Assembly (NCBI GenBank): GCA_004835665.1
Contig: RBKR01000022.1
Span: 434,001 to 498,000 of the forward strand
Source of the DNA: Phoma sp. XZ068
Lineage: Eukaryota; Ascomycota; Dothideomycetes; Pleosporales; Didymellaceae
Direction of reading: 5' to 3'
Length of the DNA: 64,000 bases
Under the pieces are notes generated by a model. That model was not told the origin of the DNA, did not search any database, and saw only the letters and a list, made by a program, of their open reading frames with translations. The number at the start of each line of letters is the position of its first letter. Positions within the stretch are counted from its first letter, which is position 1. A program made the position numbers and the translations under genes. Below, in pieces: positions 46,135-55,676 of this stretch.

Positions 46135-46801
46135 GAGTCAACAGTGTGGTGAGTTTCAGATCACATTCCGTTGCCTCGTCATGTGCGCGCCAGGTTGAGC
46201 ATGAATGTAAAGACAGTACGCAAAACCGGAAGAATGCGAGCCAATGGCAGCAAGCGCTACAACGCTTTGGCGTAGGCTACAGCGCTGCAGTTCACTCCTT
46301 ACAAATCTTGGTCTAGCAAATGAGATGACTGTACTCTGGTAACGAATTCATTCAAATGCATTGCGAGTCATTTCTAGGTGAGTCGTGCGCAGTGATAGGT
46401 TCCATGTTTGCTTTGCGTGGTTGCGCAAAGTCAAAGTTCGCCCACTAGCGCAAAAATGGACTTCCCACATTCACTAAGTTCGCCAATCGAAAACCAGGCA
46501 TTTGCCGTAACATCATCACCTTTTTATTCGTTTGTCGTAAGGGATATATCTAGGAAAGGGAAACAGATTCGTAAATAGTTTCCCACACATGGCAATGCAA
46601 GACCCCAAAATCCGTCCGAAGAACCACAAGCATTGGGAACCATCAGCGCAGGTTAATCGCACTGAGGAATGCCAAAGTAACCGCAGAAGCTGCAGCTTTG
46701 CTCAAAACTGTTGGCAGTCTTGGGCAATCTGATTTCCGGTCGGAGCCCGTCAAAACTCCGCGACTTGCCCTCTGCTGACAGTCGATGTATCCAACGCTAA
46801 T
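46135..46801. other. Intergenic, RRN7 promoter and eIF5A 3' flank
   Basis: 667 bp without an ORF of interest. Confidence 0.5.
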
Positions 46802-47514
46802 TTATTTGGGGGCCTCCTTAGCATCGATGGCGGACTCCTCACCCATGGCAGTGAGAACGATGACGCCTAGAGCATGTTAATGAACCTGACATGTTTATAC
46901 ATAGAATTGGCTTACTGGTGTCCTTGCCATCCTCGACGAAGAGCTTGTTGATCTTGTCACCAACCTCACCATCGGGAAGCTTGACATCGTCCTTGGTGGA
47001 GCCGTCGTCAGACATGAGGGAAAGGAAACCATCCTCGGAAACGTCGACCTGTGATTCATGGTAAGCCTTGGCATTCCCACATGGGAAGGTGTGGGGGCAC
47101 TTACGAGGAGGTATTCCTGGCGGCGGACGTTGGGGACGTTCATGTTGTGGGTGGAAGGGCAGAGCTCTTCAAGCTTCTTGGAGGTGAAGATGTCGATGGC
47201 GACCAAGTGAACCTTGGCGTGACCGTGCTTTCCGGTCTTGGAGGTGGTCATCTCGACGATCTTGCAAGGGCGGTTCTTGATGACGACGAAGCCGTTCTTC
47301 CTCAAAGCAGAGCACTGCATGGGGTAGGTCTGAGAAGCACCGGCATCGGCGCTCTCGAAGGTGTGCTCATGCTACACATTGGAGTTAGCATCGTGGTGGG
47401 AGGGCGCATTGTGGGCGGCATGATGCGTGCGCGCAGAGGGCAGCAGCGAGCCGAAAAGGTGGGGTAAAGCCACATGAGGCGTCGTGGAAAACGTACCTGC
47501 GCGTCGTCGGCCAT
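46802..47514 (-). CDS. Translation factor eIF5A
   Basis: Four exons on the complement: 47497-47514, 47105-47371, 46916-47048 and 46802-46866, giving 160 aa. The first exon codes only MADDAQ. The hypusine loop TSKTGKHGHAK places the modified lysine at residue 54. The N-terminal SH3-like domain is followed by the OB-fold (from about residue 87) ending in TAMGEESAIDAKEAPK. eIF5A eases translation of Pro-rich stretches and termination on the ribosome; deoxyhypusine synthase and hydroxylase activate it. The gene starts 300 bp from VPS52 in divergent orientation. The usual size and full conservation make the model secure. Confidence 0.97.
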
Positions 47515-47814
47515 GGTGATGAATGAAAGTCGTGTGCGACGGTTGAGGAAGAAGCTGTTGTTCTGTCGAGGGTCTGGGGTGGTGGGGTGGAAAAGGCGGA
47601 CTTTATGGATGGAAGAGAAGTCTGCACTGTCTGGATTTTGATTCGAGTCGAGGGGCAAGCTTGGTCGCCAAAGAGCGCTAGCCGTTGCCATCGCCAAGAG
47701 CGGGCACCCCTGCTCGGAGAAACTGGCGCCGAGGCTCCGTAGTGAACAGCTGCCCGTTGCATAGCTCCTGGCCTTCAACCTCGACTATGCGCCCGTGAAG
47801 AAGAGCGAAGCATC

Positions 47815-49897
47815 ATGTGGGGTCTGGACAGGCTATCACAGTACTCGACGCCCACGGGCACGCCTCCACCGCGACGCGACTCGTACTCGCCAGCTCCTCG
47901 AAGGGGCTATCCAGGGCCGGGCCCTCTCCCTATGAGACCTGGCCTGCAGCCTCGAACATCGTCACTTTCGCTCGTGTCACCAGGAGCTTCAAATGTAAGC
48001 TTGCCCTCAACGGCACGTGGGCCGAATGGCGCACCACTGCGCCGCCGGGCTACAGGAGGCATTCCCCCCAACGTCCCCGACCCAGTACAGGTGCTGGCAT
48101 CTATCATGGGAGGACCGCCGAGGAAGCCACTCAGTACGAATGGTAATGGTGAGGTCGTAACACACAAGCCAGACGAGGTAGACGCGGACATCGACTTTGG
48201 GGAGCTGAGCCTCCAGGATTTCGCAGAGGCCGACGTCCCTGAGCAGCAGAACACGTCTGTACATACATATAGCGCACAATCAGTTGAAGAATGTACGTTT
48301 TTGTCTTCTGTCCTTGGGTCTTGCGCTCATCGTGCCTGCAGACGACAAGGAAAAAGACAAGTTCGAGGACTTGCACAAGTCTATCATAGCATGTGATGAG
48401 GTGCTGAAGTCTGTGGAAACGTACCTTACAAACTTCCAAGCAGATCTCGAGGCAGTCTCAGCCGAAATAGAATCTCTGCAGAACCGCTCGATAGCGCTGA
48501 ACACCAAGCTCGAGAATCGAAAGACAGTCGAAAAGCTGCTAGGTCCCGCAGTCGAAGACATCAGCATATCGCCAGCAGTCGTGCGCAAGATTGCGGAAGG
48601 TCCGGTCGATGAAGGCTTCGTGCGCGCTTTGGGGGAGATTGAGAAACGTTCAAAGATCATCGATGCCAAAGCCAAAGAGCACCCAGACTTGGGAGCGTTG
48701 TCTGATATCAAACCACTGCTCGACAATCTCACCAATCGCGCTGTTGAACGAATACGAGATTACATTGTGGCTCAAATCAAGGCCATCCGCTCTCCCTCAA
48801 TCAACGCACAAATCATACAGCAACAGGCCTTCCTCAAGTACAAGGATCTATACGCATTTCTTGCAAAGCATCAATCGGAGTTGGCCCAGCAGATCAGCCA
48901 GGCATATATCTTTACAATGCGGTGGTACTACCTCAATCATTTCACGCGATATCGCACAGCCTTGGAAAAGCTCAAGATCCACGCATTGGACAAGTACGAT
49001 GTCCTTGGCGAGGATCCTCACACCAAGCGCGGCGGGACACTGCTTGGTCAATCGCGCAATGCACCAGCCTCGTATGATGCATTTTCGCTTGGCCGACGTC
49101 GAGATGCGTTGAAGAGTTCCTCAGCCAATGCACTTACATCTCATCTCGCAGAAGAGGAGAAGTCGGCACACTACCTCGAAGTTCCCTTTAGAAGTTTCAA
49201 CCTCGCATTGATTGATAATGCATCGTTCGAATATACCTTCCTCTCGACCTATTTCGCACCATCGCAGAACTTCCATGCGATATCGCGAACCTTCGCAGCA
49301 ATATTCGAACCCACGTTAGCAATGAGCCAAACGTTAACGAAGCAACTTGTCGAGACGACGACAGACACGTTGGGTGTCCTACTCTGCGTGCGACTGAACC
49401 AGCACTTTGCATTCGAACTGCAGAGGAGGAAGATCCCATCATTGGACGGGTACATCAATGCCACGAACATGCTCTTGTGGCCGCGCTTCCAGCAGATACT
49501 CGACATGCATTGCACCTCACTGCAGAAACTTACTGCGTCTTTGCCAAATCGCCCAAGCACAGGTGCAGCCCTGCTTGGTGGAAGCTCAGCCAACGCAAAC
49601 ACTACAGCGCCGACCCCACTTACACAGAGGTTCGCCAACCTGCTGCACGGCATACTAGCGCTCTCATCAGAGGCTGGTGACGATGAGCCCGTCAGCGTAT
49701 CGGTTGGCAGGCTGAGAAGCGAGTATGAAGCATACCTTAACAAGTTTAGCAAAGCTGTCAGTGACGCAAGGAAGAAGGAGCGGTTTTTGTGCAATAACTA
49801 CAGTCTTGTATGTACAATATTGGCGGATGTAGAGGGGAGGTTGGGAGACGAGACTAGATTGCACTTCGAGAAGCTGCGAGATGCTCACGATAAGTAA
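47815..49897 (+). CDS. VPS52: GARP complex subunit Vps52
   Basis: Two exons, 47815-48292 and 48342-49897, giving 677 aa. The N-terminus (1-155) is Pro/Ser-rich and disordered. From the intron onward come a coiled coil (about 160-235: EIESLQNRSIALNTKLENRK), then the Vps52 core with LGPAVEDISISPAVVRKI, PLLDNLTNRAVERIRDYIV, AQIKAIRSPSINAQIIQQQ and FTMRWYYLNHFTRY, all hallmarks of Vps52. It forms GARP with Vps51, Vps53 and Vps54 and tethers endosome-derived vesicles at the trans-Golgi. COG3 was considered and rejected on these stretches. It is divergent from eIF5A with only 300 bp between starts, so the promoter is shared. Confidence 0.93.
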
Positions 49898-51896
49898 AAT
49901 TCGTAGAAGTAATACACTGGAAAGAGCAGCTACGAAGAGATGTGCTGTAGCTGGTCAAACCGTAATATGTTCCGATCCTCGTCTATATCGATGAAAGCCG
50001 AGATGCTCTGCCTCAAGAAGTCTTTGAACAACCATCGTATCGTTAGTTGTCATAATGCAGTGACCCTTAAACTATCAAGCCGCCCTAGAAATCGTAAAAA
50101 ATCACTACACGATCGTTCTGCGCATGCCTATCTCCATGGTATAAGTCACCGTTCTCAGTTTTAGCTAGAACGACGATGAGGCGTTGACGACGTTCCTTGT
50201 AAGAACAAGCTAGACGCAGCGCACAAGATCGGAAGGTGCAAGCACAGCAAGTGCGGCAGTAGTAAATGCTACTCTACGCACCGAAAACTTGATTTGAAGC
50301 AGTGTGCTCTTTCCCAATAGTAGCCCAGCTGTGAGTTTCAATTCGTTGCGAGTATGCTGAATTGAATTGATGACCAAGCGTTGACATTGGAATACTCGAA
50401 ATCCTCCGCCCTCCGTTTCGAGGGTCTTTGTAACAGCCAACAGCCATCAACATCCAATCGAATTCCCACCAGGTAGTCCAGCGATGTTGTTTGGTTCCCT
50501 GCTCTTCACAGACTGTCTCTGTCTTGTTCCAGTCTCCTTGCTGACCTAGAATAAATGGACCTTAACCCTCAAACTAGAGTTGAACCGTAAACATAGGAAT
50601 CACATTCAGCGGAGAAAGATCATCCTCTAAGTCCCACAGAACCACTTTATCACAGCCCACCGATCGCAAACCACTTGGTGTTTTATACCTAGGAACCCAC
50701 CAAACACGCCAAGAATGCGGCTATGGCTACAAAACTTGTTCCGCATGTGTACCGAGAAACAACTCATAACCACGGCGGCATTATTACATCCGTCATCAAC
50801 CTACCCTATCTAGCGATTACACCTGACTCAACTCCTTCGCCAGACCTGCTGTGCACTATCCAACACTGAAACGCCCCGCTCTTCTGTCACCTCGCGAACA
50901 CATGACGTGTGCCCAGGGACCTCAAACAATGCGCTCATCATCAGCACTGTCGTATACGTGTCGTGCTTGACTTGCACGCCGACCAGATACGCCGACCAGA
51001 TACGCCGACCAGATACGCCGACCAGATACGCCGACTTATTCGCAATGCTACTGGGGCCGCCTCGACAATACACGTTAAGCAGGCACCTTGTTTTCCTGGA
51101 GTGGAACACTGTGTACTCGCAGAATTGAATTATCTGGGCGATCTGATGTTGGGTGAATGGTTCGTCTTTGCAGAGCCAAACGTCCTTTGGCTGGGGAGTT
51201 ATATTAGAGGGTGCATATGTGAAAGCACGAATCACTTGCCGGCTGAGTGTCAAATTCAAAGTTAATGTCGCTAGGTATATTCGCACTTTTCAATAAGGAG
51301 ATCTGATTGATGAAATAACGCGAGCCGTTCTCCCTGAGACCTAACGCGGAGGCGTGGGTTGTACGCCATGTAATTTTCGGTCGCATTACTGCGATCGAAG
51401 TGTTGATATATGCCTCCGCTTCGTCTTTGATGAGCTTGCAGGTGGCTAGTAATGCTGTCTGGAACTTTGCGAATGTGAAAGTTACACTGCCCCGATAATC
51501 CTCCCTTCATACATCAAGGCTGTTGTTGGGACAGGAAGATGCTCGTACACTAGAATTCGGAGCTCCTTTGGTAGATCGAGAAAGCGAAAGGGTGCGCTCA
51601 TGGTGGCCGTGGCTGATTTTGATTGGAAAATGAAGCTGGGTAAAGAGAAAGGGAATTAGGTGGCATACATCAGATTCCAAGTGTTGCCTACGTTCACTGC
51701 GTCGCCAGAACTAATTAGCGCGACAGCCACCACACACGGACCTATGCTTGCGGTTTGCATATATTTTGAATGATTAGACTTGGAATGCACGAAACGCGTC
51801 CTCGCGTTTGATTGCAAGCCGAAAATCGGAAACTGCTCAGAGGAAAGAGACGTAGATGAAGTTGGCAATGATTCTCTGACTAGCCACACATTACAC
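49898..51896. other. Convergent intergenic region with a minisatellite
   Basis: 2 kb between the 3' ends of VPS52 and the UstYa-like gene. Apart from the 13-bp tandem repeat at 50978-51035, no gene or element is supported. The ORFs that cross the repeat arise from it. Confidence 0.5.
50978..51035. repeat. 13-bp tandem repeat, 4.5 copies
   Basis: Four perfect copies of GCCGACCAGATAC followed by the partial unit GCCGAC. The unit is not a multiple of three, so each copy changes frame. No function is suggested. Confidence 0.97.
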
Positions 51897-52736
51897 CTAC
51901 ACATCCGCATCGGGCACTGCATTAGCCCTCGCCCAGTTCTTGATATGGTCGAAGTTGCGGCACACATGCTCACTCTCGTAATCCGGCCAGTACCCACCCA
52001 TACCCTGCTTCTCCGCTTCAGTGGTGGGATGAAATGTAAACACATTTACATCGCTCAGACACATCAGATTGATCCGCAGGATCTCAATGCAGTGGTCCAA
52101 GTGCCCGCGGACCTTCTCGGGTGCGTCATTAGTATCGGACCACGAGATACTCTTGTAGTGGTCCGGGTACGTGCTCATCCGGAGGAGGTTCAGGCAGTGG
52201 AGTTGGTGGAAGACCTCAATGCCTACACGGTACCCTGTTTCTCCGGTGGCCGGGTCGGTGACTTGCATAGCGTCGTCTGGCTTCTTGAGCTTAGGGAAAT
52301 CTGCCTTGGAAACCATCTGGTCAGGCACTACAAGTTTGTTAGCCAGGACAGTGGTAAGGATGCTTAGAGACGTACAGTATGCAATGTCCATCCACGCCTG
52401 TTCAACCTCTTCTGTGGTACCGACGTACTTGCTCGAATTCAGGGGCTTTGGTAACGAGTATTTGACGTGAGAGTATTCGACCTCGTGCATGGCAGGCGAG
52501 AAGATGTCGAATTGGTCCATCAGCTTTGCTGCTGAGTGTGATGAGTTGTCCTTTTGGCTCATGACAGAGCATATGAGACTCAGCATCGAAAGCGTGAATA
52601 TGAACAGGTTGAAGAGCGTGAGGTAGACATAGTTCCGCCGCCGTGTAGTCTCCGAATCTTTGAGGAATGATGTGTTGAGGAAGGCGGCGTTCTCAAGTTC
52701 ATCATTTGATGAGGTGTTCAAGGTTTGCTTCTCCAT
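51897..52736 (-). CDS. UstYa-family (DUF3328) oxidase-like membrane protein
   Basis: Two exons on the complement, 52376-52736 and 51897-52327, giving 263 aa. The 48-nt intron (52328-52375: GTACGT donor, TAG acceptor, gctaac branch-like site) has length 3n and no stop, so an unspliced frame also reads through; splicing restores the family spacing AYLPDQM. A cytosolic N-terminus (1-35) is followed by one membrane helix (about 36-59) and a lumenal catalytic part. The two signature motifs are HQLHC (161-165) and HLDHC (196-200). UstYa-type proteins carry out oxidative cyclisation, chlorination or hydroxylation in ustiloxin, phomopsin, asperipin and cyclochlorotine synthesis. The divergent neighbour is a Kex2-repeat precursor, which hints at a shared pathway. 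Confidence 0.87.
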   Translation of the reverse strand: MEKQTLNTSSNDELENAAFLNTSFLKDSETTRRRNYVYLTLFNLFIFTLSMLSLICSVMSQKDNSSHSAAKLMDQFDIFSPAMHEVEYSHVKYSLPKPLNSSKYVGTTEEVEQAWMDIAYCTSLSILTTVLANKLVVPDQMVSKADFPKLKKPDDAMQVTDPATGETGYRVGIEVFHQLHCLNLLRMSTYPDHYKSISWSDTNDAPEKVRGHLDHCIEILRINLMCLSDVNVFTFHPTTEAEKQGMGGYWPDYESEHVCRNFDHIKNWARANAVPDADV

Positions 52737-53904
52737 GGCCGTAATATTGATATTATTACAAAACGTTTGTATTATCGTCGTTCGGTATATTATAGCACAG
52801 TATTAGGGTTGTATTTCGACCGGCGAGGAGAGAACGGAGAAATGCGCTCAACGCAAAAAATGATGAAGGAAGCCTGAATGCGAGGAGCGAAAGATCTCTA
52901 CGCGCCTGGCGTATCGGGGGCACAAAGCAAGTATGGCAAAGACGAAACAAGCACCGTTGTGCCGTATTCTGCAGCGCATTCGCATAAGGCATCCGCAGTA
53001 CTTTACTGAGGCAACAATAGGCGTCTGCGACAGCGCCAAACCGCGACAAGCACTTGACAAGCCTTCTGCGACGTTCCAAGTGGAGCAAGTATCACCCTGC
53101 CGTTGGTTGTCGTGGTGTTTGGGTTTCGCGATCCGCGCTAAAGCCAAGACTTGGAGTTGGTTTTCCTTCACCACTGTTTCAGCTTGGCGATCGAACAAAA
53201 GCGGGGTTGTTTTGGCATCTTGACACAAATTGTGTAAGATGGGACCCGATTATGTATTCAGAGGTGGCACGGGTTGTATTGCGACTTCGATGTGATCGTC
53301 GTTCGAGGCAGTCGGTCCTTCTACTGCACTTGGGATCCTCGTTGTAAAATCGGTAAAATTATTGCGGCTGTATTGGTGGTCAAACTTCGATATGTCTCGT
53401 GCATCAACGTTTATTCAAACTTGAATAGCTGGAAATGATGTTGCCGCGCGGGAATAGAATGGATATCCTGCCATGCCGTCTGAAGCAGCTACTAGACGTT
53501 GACAACTCCGAAAAAACCGAACAAGGGCAGGGATTGGTCGCAGCTTCAGTATCGGGGGTGGATGCCGTAATCCACATGTCGCATCTGGCTCCTTTCCCCT
53601 CCGAGAGAGAATTGGTGGTTAGGAACGGTTCGTGTGGCAGGGATGGTAGCTTCCTTCACCCTCCGTGGTCAATGCGAGGCTGTCTCAGGAACCCAGGTTT
53701 CGTGCAGTTCGCAAGTATCGAAGCGAGGGAGCCTCGGGGAAGTGGTCACCTCATATAAGGTGAGCATGTTCCAGAAAATATGTTGGCAAGCGTTGAACGT
53801 GCTCATTCCTTCTCAGACATTCTCATCCTGTTTCATCTCTTCTCATCTGCTGGCAGAACCGTCCATTCATTCGAGGATTAATTCAATTTCAGAGCTTACT
53901 CACC
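52737..53904. other. Shared divergent promoter region, UstYa-like gene and repeat precursor
   Basis: 1.17 kb between the two start codons. TATA-like runs lie at both ends: around 52784-52792 for the minus-strand gene and 53753-53758 (atataa) for the plus-strand gene, the latter about 150 bp before its ATG. Short ORFs on both strands look random. Confidence 0.5.
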
Positions 53905-55226
53905 ATGAGGTTTACCGCACTTACTATCTTGGCACTTGGTGCCTCAGCCACCGCCTATGTCGTTAACGACAAGAAGGTTGTGGCTGATAATGCCGTCGAG
54001 GCTCGCGTCGTGGTACGTCAGGTTGTAACATCATCTCATAGCTCTTGGCTGACAGTTCAAAGGGAAGCGGCCCCGTCCGCGCATCTGCTCTCGTAGCTGC
54101 TATGCAGGCTCGTGACCCCGAGCCCCATCACAAGGGCAAGGGCCGTAAGGGTGGCAACAACAAGCGTCAGGAAGAGGATGATGAGACTGATGCTGCTCAC
54201 TGGGCTGACCTCGCTGCTCGTGAGCCACACCACAAGGGTAAGGGCCGCAAGGGCGGTAACAACCGCCGCGAGCCTGAGCCCGTGGTCGAGATTGAAGCCC
54301 GTCACCATAAGGGCAAGGGCCGCAAGGGTGGCAACAACAAGCGTGAAGTTGAGATCGAGGCCCGCCACCACAAGGGTAAGGGCCGCAAGGGAAACAACAA
54401 GCGCGAGGATGAGGTCGATGAGGATGAGGAGGACCTCACCAAGCGCGAGCCCCACCACAAGGGTAAGGGCCGCAAGGGAAACAACAAGCGCGAGGATGAG
54501 GATGAGGAGGATGACCTGACAAAGCGCGAGCCTCACCACAAGGGCAAGGGCCGCAAGGGAAATAACAAGCGTCAAGACTTCGACCAGGCTGCCGATGATG
54601 CTCATTGGGCTGACCTTCACACCCGCGAGCCCCACCACAAGGGCAAGGGCCGCAAGGGTGGCAACAACAAGCGCGAGGCTGAGGTTGAGGCTCGTCAGGA
54701 GTTCGACCAGGCTGCTGACGATGCTCACTGGGCTGACCTCCACACCCGTGAACCCCACCACAAGGGCAAGGGCCGCAAGGGTGGCAACAACAAGCGCGAG
54801 GCTGAGGTTGAGGCTCGTCAGGAGTTCGACCAGGCTGCTGACGATGCTCACTGGGCTGACCTCCATACCCGTGAACCCCACCACAAGGGCAAGGGCCGCA
54901 AGGGTGGCAACAACAAGCGCGAGGTTGAGGTTGAGGCTCGTCAGGAGTTCGACCAGGCTGCTGACGATGCTCACTGGGCTGACCTCCACACCCGTGAACC
55001 CCACCACAAGGGCAAGGGCCGCAAGGGAAACAACCAGCGCGATGTCGAGGTCGAGGCCCGTGAGCCTCACCACAAGGGCAAGGGCCGCAAGGGTGGTAAC
55101 AACAAGCGCGAGGTCGAGGTTGAGGCTCGCCAGGAGTTCGACCAGGCTGCTGATGACGCTCACTGGGCTGACCTCCACACCCGTGAGCCCCACCACAAGG
55201 GCAAGGGCCGCAAGGGTGGCAACTAA
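53905..55226 (+). CDS. Kex2-processed repeat protein, secreted peptide precursor (candidate RiPP precursor)
   Basis: Exon 1 is 53905-54012 (36 aa: signal peptide MRFTALTILALGASATA plus a short pro-region). The donor GTACGT at 54013 is followed by an acceptor at either 54062 (50-nt intron, CTGAC branch, AAG) or 54107 (95-nt intron, TGCAG); both keep phase, giving 423 or 408 aa. The rest is 12 copies of a basic peptide, (E)PHHKGKGRKGGNN or GNN variant. Nine copies are followed by KR, one by RR, one by QR, and the last ends the protein. Six acidic, Trp-containing modules (such as QEFDQAADDAHWADLHTR) alternate with them. After several KR sites come Glu-rich spacers (EAEVEAR, EVEVEAR, EVEIEAR) like the dipeptidyl-peptidase spacers of yeast alpha-factor. 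There are no Cys or Tyr in the repeats. It should enter the secretory pathway and be cut into short peptides. It could instead be a structural or metal-binding secreted protein. Confidence 0.85.
54627..54995 (+). repeat. 123-bp coding tandem repeat (three full units plus a partial fourth)
   Basis: Units start at 54627, 54750 and 54873, with a fourth beginning at 54996 and diverging after about 50 bp. Each encodes 41 residues: one basic peptide, KR, one Glu-rich spacer and one Trp module. Units differ by only a few bases, mostly silent, which suggests recent duplication or gene conversion. Confidence 0.92.
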
Positions 55227-55676
55227 GGTTTGTCTCTAATGGCAAGCTCTGGACTGCACTGGTGTAGTCAAGACGGGGGTTGGAGTCGTGGTGAGATGTT
55301 GGGGGAGGGGATGTAGAGACGGAGTCGCGCTTCATGTTCTTCCTAGAAATTGTAAGGTGCTATTAGCCCAAGTTCTATTAATTCAACGATGTTTTAACGT
55401 GTAAGCCATTCCAGATGATTATTCTTTAGCTGGTGGTGAATTTGCTGTCGTTGTTTCGTTGACTTCCGAGGTATCGATCAGTGTGGCTGTGATGCGCTTA
55501 TGTAAATTTTGTTCGTCATGGGTGACTTCACAGGTGTGACAAGTGGTCAAAGTGGAATGCTTCTGCCATTGAATGGTCAGCTCATATAAAAAAGAAAGAT
55601 TGTCTTCCCGAGCTGCTTTCAGTACGCCTGCCCCGTTCGCAGCTAGTATCACAACTCCTTCGTACCCACCCTCATC
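55227..55676. other. Intergenic, no supported gene
   Basis: 450 bp between the repeat precursor and the F-box-like gene. One minus-strand frame (55419-55652) has no ATG start and is not called. Confidence 0.5.

Noticed and set aside
47815..49897. COG3 (Sec34) as identity of the vesicle-tethering gene
   Set aside because: The stretches around EDISISPAVVRKI, the RSPSINAQIIQQQ region and MRWYYLNHFTRY are those of Vps52; COG3 lacks them.
54057..55196. 379-codon ORF antisense to the repeat precursor
   Set aside because: It exists only because the repeat lacks stops on the other strand. It is Leu/Val/Ala monotony, has no real start context, and the plus-strand frame has the signal peptide and KR sites.
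55419..55652. 77-codon minus-strand frame with protein-like composition
   Set aside because: It starts at GTG with no in-frame ATG and no convincing upstream exon.
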